A stretch of 38,496 bases of DNA from Gammaproteobacteria bacterium (GTDB lineage Bacteria; Pseudomonadota; Gammaproteobacteria; Acidithiobacillales; Acidithiobacillaceae): the NCBI GenBank assembly GCA_023381645.1, contig JAMCRJ010000031.1, positions 1-38,496 on the forward strand. Reading direction: 5' to 3'. The notes under the pieces were generated by a model. That model was not told the DNA's origin, made no database searches, and was given only the letters and a program-made list of their open reading frames with translations. The position numbers were made by a program, and so were the translations under genes. This document shows, piece after piece, positions 26,777 to 36,787 of this stretch. Numbering within the stretch: position 1 is the stretch's first letter; each line of letters begins with the position of its first letter.

Positions 26777-27133
26777 CTATCGCGTAATAGATTTGGCGGG
26801 ACCCTTACGCGTACGCGCATTGGTCTTGGTCCGCTGGCCGTGAACAGGGAGGCCGCGCCGATGCCGTATGCCGCGGTAACACCCCAGGTCCATCAGGCGT
26901 TTTATGTTCATGGTCACTTCGCGGCGCAGGTCGCCCTCCACAAGAAACTTGGCAACCTCCGAACGTATGCGTTCCAGCTCAGGCTCGCTGATGTCCTTGA
27001 CTCGCATATCACGTGCAATTTCGGCTGCGCTCAGAACGGTCCGGGCACGCGTTCTGCCGATACCATAAATATAAGTCAAGGCGATTTCTATTTGTTTGTT
27101 GTTCGGAATATTTACACCAGCGATGCGGGCCAT
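26777..27133 (-). CDS. rpsM: 30S ribosomal protein S13
   Basis: Head protein of the small subunit that contacts L5, L31 and the P-site tRNA. From the ATG at 27133 it has 118 residues, as in E. coli: [20 protein letters not shown], the helix-two-turn-helix [15 protein letters not shown], and the basic tail [18 protein letters not shown]. An in-frame start five codons upstream is rejected because GGAGGAATTGCGG is placed for 27133. The 63-base gap before it is the largest in the cluster and carries a hairpin (27157-27171). Confidence 0.99.
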   Translation of the reverse strand: MARIAGVNIPNNKQIEIALTYIYGIGRTRARTVLSAAEIARDMRVKDISEPELERIRSEVAKFLVEGDLRREVTMNIKRLMDLGCYRGIRHRRGLPVHGQRTKTNARTRKGPAKSITR

Positions 27134-27156
27134 CCGCAATTCCTCCAAGAGACTGA

Positions 27157-27171
27157 GTGGGGTGACCCCAC
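27157..27171 (-). promoter_or_regulatory. Hairpin in the rpsM leader
   Basis: The perfect inverted repeat GTGGGGT-C-ACCCCAC (minus strand) forms a hairpin with a 6-pair stem and 3-base loop, 23 bases upstream of the rpsM start. It has no T run, so it is more likely a translational or RNA-stability element than a terminator. In E. coli the S4 repressor binds this leader, but the sequence here does not match that pseudoknot. Confidence 0.55.
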
Positions 27172-27196
27172 AAGACTAAACGGTTTCGCCCGCACC

Positions 27197-27310
27197 TTAA
27201 CCCTGGCGCTGTTTATGACGCGGCTCAGCACAAATCACCCGAACCACACCGTTACGACGAACAATTTTGCAGTTACGACAAAGTTTTTTAACAGATGCGC
27301 GAACCTTCAT
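27197..27310 (-). CDS. rpmJ: 50S ribosomal protein L36
   Basis: Smallest ribosomal protein, 37 residues ([19 protein letters not shown] and onward). The zinc ribbon ligands Cys11, Cys14, Cys27 and His32 are all present, so this is the zinc-binding (C+) form. The gene is too short for usual gene finders with length cut-offs but has a clean ATG and TAA. It follows infA by eight bases and precedes rpsM by 63. Confidence 0.97.
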   Translation of the reverse strand: MKVRASVKKLCRNCKIVRRNGVVRVICAEPRHKQRQG

Positions 27311-27318
27311 GACACCCC

Positions 27319-27537
27319 CTATTTGGCACGATAAATGATGCGACCCTTCGTTAAATCGTAGGGCGTCATCTCTACAGTAACCTTATCTCCAGGCAAAATA
27401 CGAATATAATGCATCCGCATTTTTCCGGAGATATGTGCATTGACGACATAACCATTTTCCAAGCGAACCTTGAAGGTCGCACTTGGTAAATTCTCTACTA
27501 CCTCACCCTGCATTTCCAGGGTATCTTCTTTCGACAT
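27319..27537 (-). CDS. infA: Translation initiation factor IF-1
   Basis: Binds the A site of the 30S subunit during initiation. It has 72 residues with the OB-fold sequence [20 protein letters not shown], then [20 protein letters not shown] and [16 protein letters not shown], closely matching the family. The ATG directly follows the adk TAA with no bases between. In most gammaproteobacteria infA is elsewhere; here it sits between adk and rpmJ, as in Gram-positive bacteria and many betaproteobacteria. Confidence 0.99.
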   Translation of the reverse strand: MSKEDTLEMQGEVVENLPSATFKVRLENGYVVNAHISGKMRMHYIRILPGDKVTVEMTPYDLTKGRIIYRAK

Positions 27538-28200
27538 TTAGCGTGCTACCCCTACCGCTTTCACGATTCTAGAGAATACCTCATCCGCCTCACCCTCTCC
27601 GCTCACCAAGTGGTAAGCAGACCGATCGTGATAATACGCAATCAACGGAGCAGTTTCCGCCTGATAAACAGCCAAGCGCTTACGAATCACCGCAGGCTGA
27701 TCATCCTCACGTTGCAACAGCACCCCCCCGCAGACATCACAGATACCCTCGACTTCAGGCGGGTGATACCGCACATGGTAAATCGCCCCGCACGTCGCGC
27801 ACACTCGCCGACCCGAAAGACGCTCCACGATTTCTTCATCAGCCAACTCTATATGAAGCACCGCAGCAATCCGATCGCCACGTCCGGCAAGCAAATCATC
27901 CAGCGCGTTCGCCTGATGAATAGTCCGGGGAAATCCATCGAAAACAACCCCTGTCGCGGCATCCGGAAGAAGCAGCCGCTCCGCAACGATACCAACGATA
28001 ATTTCGTCGCCAACGAGCGCACCGGACTCCATAACCGCCGCAGCGCGGACACCGATCGCGCTACCGGACTGAACCGAGGCGCGGAGCATATCACCGGTGG
28101 AGACATGAGGCAAGCGTATCAACTGGGCGAGGCGCTGCGCCTGTGTCCCCTTGCCAACGCCCGGCGCCCCGAGAAAAATAAAATGCTTTGCCACTATCAC
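27538..28200 (-). CDS. adk: Adenylate kinase with zinc-finger-type LID
   Basis: Interconverts ATP + AMP and 2 ADP. It has 220 residues. P-loop [10 protein letters not shown] is near 12-21, the AMP site HVSTGDMLR near 32-40, and [11 protein letters not shown] near 90-100. The LID ([19 protein letters not shown] ... CDVC) carries four cysteines in two CxxC pairs, a zinc-binding form usual in Gram-positives and absent from E. coli Adk. The start is GTG at 28200, overlapping the secY stop (GTGA); a GTG two codons later (28194) is almost as plausible. Its place between secY and infA is unusual for a proteobacterium. Confidence 0.97.
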   Translation of the reverse strand: MIVAKHFIFLGAPGVGKGTQAQRLAQLIRLPHVSTGDMLRASVQSGSAIGVRAAAVMESGALVGDEIIVGIVAERLLLPDAATGVVFDGFPRTIHQANALDDLLAGRGDRIAAVLHIELADEEIVERLSGRRVCATCGAIYHVRYHPPEVEGICDVCGGVLLQREDDQPAVIRKRLAVYQAETAPLIAYYHDRSAYHLVSGEGEADEVFSRIVKAVGVAR

Positions 28201-29528
28201 CGCCCACCAAGAGGGTTTTTGCGAATCAACCCTTCGTACTGGTGCGTCAGCAAATGGCTCTGGATCTGGCCCATCAGATCCATCATCACGACGACCACGA
28301 TCAACAGGCTAGTGCCACCGAAATAGAATGGGACGTTGTACTGCACAATGAGAAATTCTGGCAGCAAACAAACCAGGGTCAGATATATGGCGCCCCAGAG
28401 CGTAAGCCGGGTGAGAATACGATCCATGTACTTGGCCGTATGCTCACCTGGTCGGATACCTGGCACGAAAGCTCCGGACTTTTTCAAATTGTCCGCGGTT
28501 TCCCGGGGATTAAAGACCATGGCCGTGTAGAAAAACGCAAAAAATACGATCGCCGTTGTAAACACCACAACGTAAAGGGCAGAGCCCGGACTCAATGCCT
28601 GACCGAAGCGCGCCAACCACTCCATACCTGGCACATTCGCAAACCAACCTGACAGCGTCGCGGGCAGTAATATTATGCTGGATGCGAATATCGGTGGAAT
28701 TACTCCGGACATATTCACCTTGAGCGGCATGTGGGTGCTCTGCCCGCCATATACCTTGCGACCGACCTGCCGTTTGGCGTACTGAATGGGAATACGTCTC
28801 TGCGCACTTTCCATAAACACCACAAATCCCGTCACAGCAAGCGCCAGCACAAAGAGCGCCACAACAAATAGTGGCTGAAACTGACCCGTTTTCATCAGTT
28901 CAAAGGTCGTCCCTATTGCATCTGGCAGTCCGGCAACAATTCCGGCGAAGATAATCATGGAAATGCCGTTGCCGATCCCACGCTCGGTGATCTGTTCCCC
29001 AATCCACATCAAAAAAACCGTACCACAAGCCAAAGAAATGGTTGTGGTGAACAAAAATAATGGGCCCGGGCTGATAACAACAGGAACATTCCCGGCATGC
29101 ATCTTCTCAATCGCAATGGCGATTCCCAAACCTTGCATCAACGCCAACACGACCGTCGCATAACGTGTATACTCTGTTATTTTGCGACGCCCGGCCTCGC
29201 CTTCCTTTTTTAGTTCCTCCAGTTTCGGAAAAACTGACCCGGCCAACTGAAAAATAATGGATGCGCTGATATACGGCATGATCCCTAACGCAAAAACCGT
29301 CAACCGGGAAAGCGCCCCGCCGGAGAACATGTTGAACATGCCAAGGATGGTTCCCCGTTGCTGATTAAAAAACGTCGCCATAGCCGCTGGGTCGATTCCG
29401 GGAACGGGGATATGCGCTCCCACCCGAAAAACCAGAAGCGCCCCAAGCAAAAACAGGATACGGTTACGTAACTCATTGATCTTACCAGCACCCTGTGCGG
29501 CACCCCCAATGCTACGTAACCCAGCCAT
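28197..29528 (-). CDS. secY: Preprotein translocase subunit SecY
   Basis: Channel subunit of the SecYEG translocon; inner membrane. It has 443 residues (the same as E. coli) from the ATG at 29528, with ten predicted membrane helices. The conserved plug/helix-2 region is [31 protein letters not shown], and the cytoplasmic loops that bind SecA and ribosomes contain [19 protein letters not shown] and [20 protein letters not shown]. The ATG shares a base with the rplO stop (TGATG); a TTG one codon earlier is less likely. adk starts within its stop codon, so the two are coupled. Confidence 0.99.
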   Translation of the reverse strand: MAGLRSIGGAAQGAGKINELRNRILFLLGALLVFRVGAHIPVPGIDPAAMATFFNQQRGTILGMFNMFSGGALSRLTVFALGIMPYISASIIFQLAGSVFPKLEELKKEGEAGRRKITEYTRYATVVLALMQGLGIAIAIEKMHAGNVPVVISPGPLFLFTTTISLACGTVFLMWIGEQITERGIGNGISMIIFAGIVAGLPDAIGTTFELMKTGQFQPLFVVALFVLALAVTGFVVFMESAQRRIPIQYAKRQVGRKVYGGQSTHMPLKVNMSGVIPPIFASSIILLPATLSGWFANVPGMEWLARFGQALSPGSALYVVVFTTAIVFFAFFYTAMVFNPRETADNLKKSGAFVPGIRPGEHTAKYMDRILTRLTLWGAIYLTLVCLLPEFLIVQYNVPFYFGGTSLLIVVVVMMDLMGQIQSHLLTHQYEGLIRKNPLGGR

Positions 29529-29965
29529 CAATCTTCCACCTTTCCGCCGGCCTTTTCGATAGCCGCCCTGGCACCAGCGCTGACTCGCAGACCACGTACC
29601 GTCAACACCTGAGTGAGTTCTCCGGTCAATATAACCTTGACCGCGTCGGGCGAACCGCGAACGATACGCCGGAGTAGCAGGCCTTCCAAATCCACCACGC
29701 CGTCAATGGCTGCAGACTCCAACTGCGATAATGCCACCTCCACGACGCGAATGCCCAACGTGTTACGAAAGCCACGCTTGGGAATACGTCGTTGCAAAGG
29801 CATCTGCCCGCCTTCAAAACCTACCTTATGGTAACCTCCGGACCGCGCGTGCTGGCCCTTATGACCACGCCCCGCCGTCTTGCCGAAACCGCTGCCGATA
29901 CCCCGCCCAACACGCCGGCGGTCCTTCTTTGAGCCCTCTGCAGGTGCGATAGTGTTTAATTTCAT
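29528..29965 (-). CDS. rplO: 50S ribosomal protein L15
   Basis: Late-assembly large-subunit protein. It has 145 residues (E. coli 144): [20 protein letters not shown], the glycine-rich [37 protein letters not shown] and a C-terminal globular domain ending [16 protein letters not shown]. The ATG overlaps the rpmD stop (ATGA), and the secY ATG shares a base with its own stop. Confidence 0.99.
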   Translation of the reverse strand: MKLNTIAPAEGSKKDRRRVGRGIGSGFGKTAGRGHKGQHARSGGYHKVGFEGGQMPLQRRIPKRGFRNTLGIRVVEVALSQLESAAIDGVVDLEGLLLRRIVRGSPDAVKVILTGELTQVLTVRGLRVSAGARAAIEKAGGKVED

Positions 29966-30147
29966 GACAACTCTTCCCAGCGAAGCAGATAAGGAATCTT
30001 GTTTACCATTCCCCGAATCTCCGGGGTATCCGAACGTTCCACCGAGTGATGGGTATGGCGCAAACCCAGTCCGGCGACGACCCGACGATGTTTCTCAGCA
30101 ACGCCTATCAAACTTTTTACCAGCGTGATACGCAGACGCTTACTCAT
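29962..30147 (-). CDS. rpmD: 50S ribosomal protein L30
   Basis: Small large-subunit protein, 61 residues (E. coli 59), from the ATG at 30147: [20 protein letters not shown], then [20 protein letters not shown] and [22 protein letters not shown] lies a few bases upstream; a longer frame beginning inside rpsE is rejected. It overlaps rpsE by 8 bases and rplO by 4. Confidence 0.98.
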   Translation of the reverse strand: MSKRLRITLVKSLIGVAEKHRRVVAGLGLRHTHHSVERSDTPEIRGMVNKIPYLLRWEELS

Positions 30148-30670
30148 CGTGTCCTCCTTGCCCGCGAATCTCCTTAAGGCTTTTACCACGTTTCATCGCG
30201 ATCGCCTGGGGGCTGATCAATTTGTTGAAGGCATCAAAGGTCGCCCGAACCACATTGATGGGGTTGTTGGAGCCCAGCGACTTGGCGACTACATTGCGCA
30301 ATCCTACTGCCTCGCAAACCGCACGCATCGCACCACCCGCAATTACACCGCTACCTTCCGGCGCTGGCCGCAACATTACCCGCGCCGCACCGTGGCGACC
30401 CTCTACCGGGTACGGGATCGTACCGCCCCGCATCAAGGGTATGTTCGTCATCCACCGCCGGGCTTGGTCGGTAGCTTTTTGAATGCCTGCGGGGACCTCT
30501 TTAGCCTTTCCGCGGCCAAAGCCGACCTTTCCATCCCCGTCCCCCACAACCATGAGCGCGGCGAAACCAAACTGCCGCCCACCTTTAACCACCTTGGAAA
30601 CACGGTTGATATGAATTAATTTTTCCTGCATTCCGTCATTGGGCTGCGTATCGCGATTTTCCCGTGCCAT
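30140..30670 (-). CDS. rpsE: 30S ribosomal protein S5
   Basis: Small-subunit protein that affects accuracy, helicase activity at mRNA entry, and spectinomycin sensitivity. It has 176 residues (E. coli 167), the extra length being at the N terminus ([20 protein letters not shown]). The core shows [37 protein letters not shown] and [17 protein letters not shown]. It lies 12 bases after rplR and overlaps rpmD. Confidence 0.99.
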   Translation of the reverse strand: MARENRDTQPNDGMQEKLIHINRVSKVVKGGRQFGFAALMVVGDGDGKVGFGRGKAKEVPAGIQKATDQARRWMTNIPLMRGGTIPYPVEGRHGAARVMLRPAPEGSGVIAGGAMRAVCEAVGLRNVVAKSLGSNNPINVVRATFDAFNKLISPQAIAMKRGKSLKEIRGQGGHDE

Positions 30671-30682
30671 CTTAGCTCTCCA

Positions 30683-31036
30683 TCAGAACGACAACCCACC
30701 TTCACGGGCAGCGTCGGCCAAAGCTCTCACCCGACCGTGATAACGATATCCGCTCCGGTCAAATGCCACTTCCTTAACGCCCACAGCCAATGCCTTCGCT
30801 GCAACCCGTTGTCCGATTGTTGCGGCTGCCGCAACATCTGCTCCCCGCCCCGTTGACGCACGCAACTCACTCTCGAGAGTGGAGGCCTGCGCCAGAACCC
30901 GACCCTGCGCGTCATCAATCACCTGAGCGTAAATATGCTTGCCCGAGCGAAAAACACAGAGTCGCGGTTTCGCCTGTGATGCAATGCGTGCTCGCGTTTT
31001 ACGCGCCCGCCGAAGCCTTGCCAAATTTTTATTCAT
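30683..31036 (-). CDS. rplR: 50S ribosomal protein L18
   Basis: 5S rRNA-binding protein of the central protuberance. From the ATG at 31036 it has 117 residues, as in E. coli: a basic N terminus [18 protein letters not shown], the 5S-binding [18 protein letters not shown], and the C-terminal [24 protein letters not shown] five codons upstream is in frame but GAGG is placed for 31036. Confidence 0.98.
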   Translation of the reverse strand: MNKNLARLRRARKTRARIASQAKPRLCVFRSGKHIYAQVIDDAQGRVLAQASTLESELRASTGRGADVAAAATIGQRVAAKALAVGVKEVAFDRSGYRYHGRVRALADAAREGGLSF

Positions 31037-31054
31037 AGTAGTAAGCCTCAACCA

Positions 31055-31579
31055 TTACTTCTTCTTCGCTTCTTTACGTCTGACATTTTCTCCAGCATAA
31101 CGCACGCCCTTACCCTTGTAGGGCTCCGGAGGACGATAGGCACGGATATCTGCAGCGATTTGCCCGATTTTTTGTTTATCGATTCCCCGAATGACAATCT
31201 CTGTCTGAGTCGGTGTCTCAATGGAGATGTCATCTGGGACCGGATAGTCCACGGGATGAGAAAAGCCGAGGCTCAAACTTAGGGTCTTGCCCTTCGCCTG
31301 GGCACGGTAACCCACGCCGATAATTTCCAGCTTTTGCTCATAGCCCTGGGAGACGCCCTGTACCATATTACTCAATATGGCGCGCATGGTTCCCGCTTGG
31401 GCATTCTGATTATCTGACCATGTCAGTGACGCGTTGCCGTCGTCTATCCGCAATTCCACCGCAGGATGAAAAGGAACCGACATTTCGCCTTTAGGGCCTT
31501 TTACGATCAGGCGTTGACCTGCAACGTGGACCTCAACACCCTTAGGCAGCGGCACTGGTTGTTTCGCTACACGAGACAT
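31055..31579 (-). CDS. rplF: 50S ribosomal protein L6
   Basis: Large-subunit protein next to the factor-binding site. It has 174 residues (E. coli 177) with two alpha/beta repeats: [19 protein letters not shown] in the first and [20 protein letters not shown] in the second, ending with the family signature [16 protein letters not shown] and a lysine-rich tail. GAGGGGG lies about nine bases before the ATG. Confidence 0.99.
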   Translation of the reverse strand: MSRVAKQPVPLPKGVEVHVAGQRLIVKGPKGEMSVPFHPAVELRIDDGNASLTWSDNQNAQAGTMRAILSNMVQGVSQGYEQKLEIIGVGYRAQAKGKTLSLSLGFSHPVDYPVPDDISIETPTQTEIVIRGIDKQKIGQIAADIRAYRPPEPYKGKGVRYAGENVRRKEAKKK

Positions 31580-31591
31580 TTTCGTTCCCCC

Positions 31592-31987
31592 TCAGGATAC
31601 GACGCAGAGAACTTCACCACCAATCCCGGCGGTACGGGCCGCGCGGTCGGTCATGATTCCCTGAGACGTTGAGATAATGGCAATACCGAAGCCGTCACGC
31701 ACGCGCGGCAAATCTTCCGCACCACGGTAAACGCGGACACCAGGCCGGCTGACTCGCCGGATTTCCGCGATCACACCCGCACCAGCATAATACTTCAAAG
31801 TCAGATCGAGAACGGTGTGACCGTTCTCGACGTCCTCTTTTACTTCCTGAATATAGCCTTCTTCCACCAGAACCCGTGCGATCGCACGTTTCAGCTTAGA
31901 AGCGGGCATCCGCACTTTCGCCTTATTTACCTGTTGCGCATTACGAATGCGCGTCAGCATATCAGCAATAGGATCCGTCACGCTCAT
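31592..31987 (-). CDS. rpsH: 30S ribosomal protein S8
   Basis: 16S rRNA helix-21 binder and, in enteric bacteria, the spc-operon translational repressor. It has 131 residues (E. coli 130): [35 protein letters not shown], and the C-terminal [24 protein letters not shown] lies about ten bases upstream of the ATG; it follows rpsN by nine bases. Confidence 0.99.
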   Translation of the reverse strand: MSVTDPIADMLTRIRNAQQVNKAKVRMPASKLKRAIARVLVEEGYIQEVKEDVENGHTVLDLTLKYYAGAGVIAEIRRVSRPGVRVYRGAEDLPRVRDGFGIAIISTSQGIMTDRAARTAGIGGEVLCVVS

Positions 31988-31996
31988 CGTGTTTCC

Positions 31997-32182
31997 TCAC
32001 CAGCTCGCTTTAACGATACCGGGAATTGACCCAGCCGACGCATGCTTACGAAAGCATAGACGGCACAAGCCGAACTTCCGATAGTAACCGCGTGAACGCC
32101 CGCACAATTTGCACCGGTGATACGCACGCACTTTAAATTTAGGAGTCCTTTCAGACTTTGCGATTAACGATTTCTTTGCCAC
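31997..32182 (-). CDS. rpsN: 30S ribosomal protein S14, zinc-binding short form (type Z)
   Basis: Small-subunit head protein. At 61 residues it is the short zinc form, not the 101-residue zinc-free form normal in proteobacteria. The zinc ligands are visible as CKLC (Cys24, Cys27) and CRLC (Cys40, Cys43) in the context [20 protein letters not shown]. The tail [12 protein letters not shown] is typical. It keeps the standard place between rplE and rpsH. No second S14 gene is seen in the window, so this is presumably the main one. Confidence 0.98.
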   Translation of the reverse strand: MAKKSLIAKSERTPKFKVRAYHRCKLCGRSRGYYRKFGLCRLCFRKHASAGSIPGIVKASW

Positions 32183-32195
32183 GCGTCAAACTCCT

Positions 32196-32738
32196 TCAAG
32201 ACCGGAAGGGCATCTTGAAGGCTTTCAACAGCCCAAGGCCCTCTTCATCATTCTTGGCGGTGGTGGTAAACACCACGTCCAACCCGCGCAAACGATCGAT
32301 TTTGTCATATTCGATTTCCGGGAATATGATCTGCTCTTTCACGCCCATTGTATAATTTCCACGCCCATCAAAAGACTTCGGTGAAAGCCCGCGAAAGTCC
32401 CGGATTCGGGGGATGGCGACACTGACGAGGCGATCTAAAAACTCGTACATCACGATCCCCCGCAACGTCACCATACATCCAATCGGATAACCGTCGCGAA
32501 TTTTAAATGCCGCCACAGACTTTCGCGCACGCGTGACTACCGGCTTCTGCCCCGCAATCCTGGTCATGTCCCCCACAGCGGCTTCCAGCACCTTTTTATC
32601 ACCAACCGCCTCGCCGACCCCCATGTTCAGAGTGATCTTAAGCAATTTTGGCACTTCCATGACGCTACTGAAGCCAAACTCCTGCATCAGTTTGGGCGCA
32701 ATGGACGTTTTATACAACGCATGTAAACGTGCTTCCAT
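32196..32738 (-). CDS. rplE: 50S ribosomal protein L5
   Basis: 5S rRNA binder of the central protuberance that bridges to S13 and the P-site tRNA. It has 180 residues (E. coli 179): [40 protein letters not shown], and the C-terminal [20 protein letters not shown]. It lies 14 bases after rplX and 13 before rpsN. Confidence 0.99.
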   Translation of the reverse strand: MEARLHALYKTSIAPKLMQEFGFSSVMEVPKLLKITLNMGVGEAVGDKKVLEAAVGDMTRIAGQKPVVTRARKSVAAFKIRDGYPIGCMVTLRGIVMYEFLDRLVSVAIPRIRDFRGLSPKSFDGRGNYTMGVKEQIIFPEIEYDKIDRLRGLDVVFTTTAKNDEEGLGLLKAFKMPFRS

Positions 32739-32752
32739 ATTATTTCCCTTGC

Positions 32753-33073
32753 TTAACGGCGGCCAATAACTTCGCCGTTGCTCTTAAAAACACGCACTTT
32801 CTGGCCATCCTCAAGCACTTTATAACCGATGCGATCCCCACCGCCGGTCGCGGCATTGAAAATTGCCACGTTTGATACGTGAATAGGCGCCTCTTTCTCC
32901 ACGATACCGCCTGCTTTACCCATGCGATCCGGACGAACGTGGCGTTTGATCATATTCACCTTTTCAACCAGCACCCGCGAGTCCTCCCGCAGCACTTTGA
33001 GCACCTTACCACGCTTGCCCTTGTCTTTGCCGGCAAGAATCACAACCTCATCATCCTTACGTACCTTCAACAT
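32753..33073 (-). CDS. rplX: 50S ribosomal protein L24
   Basis: Assembly-initiator protein of the large subunit, near the tunnel exit. It has 106 residues from the ATG at 33073 ([20 protein letters not shown]); an ATG two codons earlier is also in frame, but AGGGG abuts that one and is six bases from 33073. The KOW motif ([19 protein letters not shown]) and the conserved [19 protein letters not shown] are present. Confidence 0.97.
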   Translation of the reverse strand: MLKVRKDDEVVILAGKDKGKRGKVLKVLREDSRVLVEKVNMIKRHVRPDRMGKAGGIVEKEAPIHVSNVAIFNAATGGGDRIGYKVLEDGQKVRVFKSNGEVIGRR

Positions 33074-33082
33074 GGTCATCCC

Positions 33083-33451
33083 CTACAACACTTCCGGCGC
33101 CAAAGAAATAATCTTCATAAAATTAGCCCCGCGCAGTTCACGCGTAACCGGGCCAAAAATACGCGTCCCGATAGGTTGCAACTGATTGTTCAGAAGCACC
33201 GCAGCATTGCTGTCAAAGCGAATAAGGGATCCATCTTCACGGCGCACGCCCTTGCGCGTGCGCACCACGAGCGCGTTATATACGTCACCTTTCTTTACCT
33301 TGCCGCGCGGGACCGCATCCTTGATGCTGACCTTGATAACGTCACCGATATCCGCATAACGCCGATGTGAACCACCAAGCACTTTAATACACATCACTTC
33401 TCGCGCTCCGCTGTTATCCGCGACGTTGAGCCTTGTCTGTGTCTGTATCAT
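33083..33451 (-). CDS. rplN: 50S ribosomal protein L14
   Basis: Subunit-interface protein. It has 122 residues (E. coli 123): [40 protein letters not shown], and the C-terminal [20 protein letters not shown]. The ATG overlaps the rpsQ stop (ATGA), indicating coupling. Confidence 0.99.
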
Positions 33452-33723
33452 GCGTTATCTCCCTCTATGACGCCTTCGGCGAGCACACTTACCAAACGCC
33501 AACTTTTGGTTTTCGATAACGGGCGACACTCCTCGATTTTTACAATATCCCCGATATGGCAGATATTTTCCGCATCATGGGCGTGAAATTTCTTGGACCG
33601 CCGAATGTATTTTTTATAAAGTGGATGCTGAATACGACGCTCAACATTCACCACTATACTTTTATCCATCAGGTTGCTGACTACCGTACCAACCAGACTA
33701 CGCGGGTTTTTCGCCTCGGTCAT
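33448..33723 (-). CDS. rpsQ: 30S ribosomal protein S17
   Basis: 16S rRNA-binding assembly protein. From the ATG at 33723 it has 91 residues (E. coli 84), with an OB fold: [40 protein letters not shown] and the C-terminal [16 protein letters not shown] frame extension of 52 codons upstream lies inside rpmC and is rejected. It overlaps rpmC and rplN by 4 bases each. Confidence 0.98.
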
Positions 33724-33917
33724 GAGCGCGCTTCCTTCTTCACGGTAATAGCTGTCCGTACGCGCGCAATATCGCGACGCACAGTGCGTAAACGGGACGT
33801 CTTGGCCAATTGCCCGGTTGCATGTTGCATCCGCAATCTGAATTGCTCCTCCAAAAGGACCAGCAATTGAGCCTGACAACCCGCCAAATCAAGTTTCCGA
33901 ACTTCCTGAGCTTTCAT
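33720..33917 (-). CDS. rpmC: 50S ribosomal protein L29
   Basis: Tunnel-exit protein that helps dock trigger factor and SRP. It has 65 residues (E. coli 63), two helices: [20 protein letters not shown] and [20 protein letters not shown], ending [19 protein letters not shown]. It overlaps rplP and rpsQ by 4 bases on each side. Confidence 0.98.
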
Positions 33918-34330
33918 CCCATCACCCGTCTACTTACAAATGCCGTCTGTACCGGAAGCTTGGCTGCGCCCAGCGCGAATGCTTCGCGCGCGACCTCTTC
34001 CGTTACACCTTCCATTTCATAAAGCACCTTGCCGGGCTGAATCAGCGCCACCCAATATTCCGGGTTTCCCTTGCCCTTGCCCATACGCACCTCGGCAGGC
34101 TTCTTACTGATTGGTTTGTCCGGAAAAATACGTATCCAGATGCGCCCGCCACGTTTCACGTGACGGCTGATGGCGCGCCTTGCGGCTTCAAGCTGACGCG
34201 CGGTGATACGGCCGCGGCCAACGGCCTTGAGACCAAACTCACCAAAGCTCACTTTACTCCCGCGCGTAGCGATGCCTCGGTTACGCCCCTTGTGTTGTTT
34301 ACGAAATTTTGTACGTTTTGGCTGCAGCAT
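33914..34330 (-). CDS. rplP: 50S ribosomal protein L16
   Basis: Protein near the peptidyl-transferase centre and A-site tRNA. It has 138 residues (E. coli 136): [40 protein letters not shown] and [25 protein letters not shown], all family hallmarks. It lies 12 bases after rpsC. Confidence 0.99.
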   Translation of the reverse strand: MLQPKRTKFRKQHKGRNRGIATRGSKVSFGEFGLKAVGRGRITARQLEAARRAISRHVKRGGRIWIRIFPDKPISKKPAEVRMGKGKGNPEYWVALIQPGKVLYEMEGVTEEVAREAFALGAAKLPVQTAFVSRRVMG

Positions 34331-34342
34331 CGGAAACCCCCG

Positions 34343-35005
34343 TCACTTCTGGCGGGCAGCGGCCGTTTGTGCCGTGCTCCACTCCAGGATTTCACCCTTG
34401 AAAATCCATACCTTCACCCCAATTATTCCGTAGGTGGTGTTGGCCTCGGCGAAACCATAGTCAATATCCGCGCGCAACGTGTGAAGCGGAACGCGGCCCT
34501 CCCGATACCATTCAGTGCGGGCAATTTCAGCCCCACCTAAACGACCGGCACAGTTAATGCGCATGCCTAACGCACCGAAACGCATGGCGTTGGTAACAGC
34601 GCGCTTCATGGCCCGCCGGAACATGATACGACGGACGAGTTGCTGCGCTACGCTTTCTGCCACCAACTGCGCGTCCAGCTCAGGCTTGCGGATTTCCTCC
34701 ACGTTGATATGCACGGGAACCCCCATGCGCTTTTGTACGTCATGCCGAAGTTTTTCAATATCTTCGCCCTTTTTACCGATAACGATACCCGGTCGGGCGG
34801 TATGTACGGTAATGCGCGCACTACGCGCTGGGCGCTCAATAATAATGTCAGAAACCGCCCCGCCCGCAAGTCGCTCCTGAATAAACTGCCGGACCTTGAT
34901 ATCTTCAAGCAGCTTCTCCTGGAAGTCGCTTTTGCCATACCACCGGGAATTCCAATTCTTAATGATTCCCAGACGCAGTCCGATTGGATTGGTTTTTTGT
35001 CCCAT
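34343..35005 (-). CDS. rpsC: 30S ribosomal protein S3
   Basis: Head protein at the mRNA entry channel. From the ATG at 35005 it has 220 residues (E. coli 233): [20 protein letters not shown], the KH domain with [19 protein letters not shown], and the S3 C-terminal domain ([40 protein letters not shown]). GAGGAACCT precedes the ATG; an upstream in-frame start is rejected. Confidence 0.99.
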   Translation of the reverse strand: MGQKTNPIGLRLGIIKNWNSRWYGKSDFQEKLLEDIKVRQFIQERLAGGAVSDIIIERPARSARITVHTARPGIVIGKKGEDIEKLRHDVQKRMGVPVHINVEEIRKPELDAQLVAESVAQQLVRRIMFRRAMKRAVTNAMRFGALGMRINCAGRLGGAEIARTEWYREGRVPLHTLRADIDYGFAEANTTYGIIGVKVWIFKGEILEWSTAQTAAARQK

Positions 35006-35012
35006 AGGTTCC

Positions 35013-35348
35013 TCAGTAAACCTCTGCAACTACAACAGTGATATGGCTGGTGCGCTTCAGAATCCGGGAGCCGCGACCTTTCGCTCTGGCCGCGAACCGC
35101 TTCAGTACGGCACCACCATCAATCATGATCTGCTCGACCACCAGGGCGTCGACATCGGCACCCTCGTTGTTCTCAGCGTTCGCGATCGCCGATTCCAAAC
35201 ACTTACGAATGGGTAAGGCGGCTTTTTTGGTAGTGAAACGCAGAATCTCTAAAGCTTTCCCCACCGGCTGTCCGCGCACCAGATCTGCGACAAGACGCGC
35301 CTTCTGGGGTGACATCTGTAATCCTTTAAGCACGGCTGATGATTTCAT
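35013..35348 (-). CDS. rplV: 50S ribosomal protein L22
   Basis: Protein lining the exit tunnel; its loop is a site of macrolide resistance in other bacteria. It has 111 residues (E. coli 110): [20 protein letters not shown], the tunnel loop around [20 protein letters not shown], and ITVVVAEVY at the end. Two adjacent ATGs (35351 and 35348) are possible; the second has the better distance from AAGGGGG. Confidence 0.98.
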   Translation of the reverse strand: MKSSAVLKGLQMSPQKARLVADLVRGQPVGKALEILRFTTKKAALPIRKCLESAIANAENNEGADVDALVVEQIMIDGGAVLKRFAARAKGRGSRILKRTSHITVVVAEVY

Positions 35349-35358
35349 CATTCCCCCT

Positions 35359-35634
35359 TTAGCGCTTGGCTTTCTTGTCAGCGACGTGGCCCTTGAAGGT
35401 CCGCGTCAAAGCGAATTCGCCGAGCTTATGACCCACCATATTCTCGTTAACAACTACGGGAATATGCTGACGGCCGTTATGAACGCTAATGGTCAATCCA
35501 ATGAAATCGGGTGTAATTGTCGAACGGCGCGACCATGTTTTGATCGGCCGACGGCTGTTGCTCGCCTGAGCACTCTGCACTTTGCGGTCCAGATGTTCAT
35601 CAATGAACGGACCTTTTTTAATCGAACGTGGCAC
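35359..35634 (-). CDS. rpsS: 30S ribosomal protein S19
   Basis: Head protein that pairs with S13. It has 91 residues (E. coli 92), starting at a GTG (35632-35634) eight bases after [45 protein letters not shown], and [20 protein letters not shown]. It lies 18 bases after rplB and ten before rplV. Confidence 0.99.
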   Translation of the reverse strand: MPRSIKKGPFIDEHLDRKVQSAQASNSRRPIKTWSRRSTITPDFIGLTISVHNGRQHIPVVVNENMVGHKLGEFALTRTFKGHVADKKAKR

Positions 35635-35652
35635 GTGAAATCCCCTTAACCA

Positions 35653-36477
35653 CTAACGCGAACGACGACGCACAATCATATTACTCGTACGCTTGTTTCT
35701 ACGGGTACGGTAACCCTTGGTCGGTTGCCCCCACGGCGATACCGGGTGGCGACCACCGGAAGTACGACCTTCGCCACCACCATGTGGGTGGTCAACCGGA
35801 TTCATCACCACACCACGAACTGTTGGCCGCACGCCCCGCCAGCGCGTTGCTCCCGCCTTTCCCAACTGACGAGATCCGTGTTCTTCATTGCCTACCTCAC
35901 CTATAGTAGCGCGGCAGGATACATGAATTCTGCGGACTTCACCAGAGCGCAAGCGCAGTTGAGCGTAATCGCCATCACGGGCCATAAGCTGAACCGAAGC
36001 GCCAGCGGATCTGGCAATCTGTCCGCCCTTGCCTGGACGCATCTCAACATTATGAACCACCGATCCTACCGGGATACCACGAAGTGGCATACAGTTACCG
36101 GGCTTTATGGGCGTCTGCTCAGCAGAAAGCACCGGATCGCCGACAGACATGCCTTTTGCCGCGAGGATATAGCGACGTTCACCGTCGACATAACAAATCA
36201 GCGCAATATGGGCGGAGCGATTAGGATCGTATTCCAAGCGTTCTACCTTGCCAGGTATGTCTAGTTTATTGCGCTTAAAATCCACCAGCCGATAATGGGA
36301 CTTGTGTCCGCCCCCCTGGTGCCGCCGAGTAACCCGCCCAAGGTTGTTGCGACCACCACTATGAGATTGCACCTCCACCAGTGCGGAATGCGGGTTCCCT
36401 TTGTGAAGACGTGTGTCGACGGTTTTTACCACGAAACGCCGCCCTGCAGAAGTCGGTTTGGTTTTAATCAGTGCCAT
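35653..36477 (-). CDS. rplB: 50S ribosomal protein L2
   Basis: Large-subunit protein required for peptidyl transfer and subunit joining. It has 274 residues (E. coli 273). The conserved N-terminal [20 protein letters not shown] and the C-terminal [20 protein letters not shown] with the key His near 230 are intact. It lies 16 bases after rplW. Confidence 0.99.
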   Translation of the reverse strand: MALIKTKPTSAGRRFVVKTVDTRLHKGNPHSALVEVQSHSGGRNNLGRVTRRHQGGGHKSHYRLVDFKRNKLDIPGKVERLEYDPNRSAHIALICYVDGERRYILAAKGMSVGDPVLSAEQTPIKPGNCMPLRGIPVGSVVHNVEMRPGKGGQIARSAGASVQLMARDGDYAQLRLRSGEVRRIHVSCRATIGEVGNEEHGSRQLGKAGATRWRGVRPTVRGVVMNPVDHPHGGGEGRTSGGRHPVSPWGQPTKGYRTRRNKRTSNMIVRRRSR

Positions 36478-36493
36478 GTGTTATCCCTTTCCC

Positions 36494-36787
36494 TCAGGCA
36501 ACGCCGTAATCTATGCTGCTGCCCTCGGCCAGCCGTACATAGGCCTTTTTCCAGGACGAGCGACGCCCGACATGGCGACCTACACGCTTTTCTTTTCCCA
36601 AATAGTTACAGGTCTGGACAGAAAGAACCTGAACCTCAAAAAGTTTTTCAACTGCTGACCTGATCTCGCACTTCGTGGCATCGCGGGCGACCTTAAATAC
36701 GAACTGATTCGCCTGCTGCTGCACCATCGTGCTTTTTTCACTGATCACAGGCGCCAGCAAGACCAGATACTTACGCTCAGCGTTCAT
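36494..36787 (-). CDS. rplW: 50S ribosomal protein L23
   Basis: Tunnel-exit protein and docking point for trigger factor and SRP. It has 97 residues (E. coli 100): [40 protein letters not shown] and the basic [19 protein letters not shown]. The ATG overlaps the rplD stop (ATGA). Confidence 0.98.
   Translation of the reverse strand: MNAERKYLVLLAPVISEKSTMVQQQANQFVFKVARDATKCEIRSAVEKLFEVQVLSVQTCNYLGKEKRVGRHVGRRSSWKKAYVRLAEGSSIDYGVA

Noticed and set aside
27134..27196. E. coli-type S4 pseudoknot (alpha-operon leader).
   Set aside because: The leader has a hairpin, but the sequence and the nested pairings of the E. coli element could not be aligned to it.
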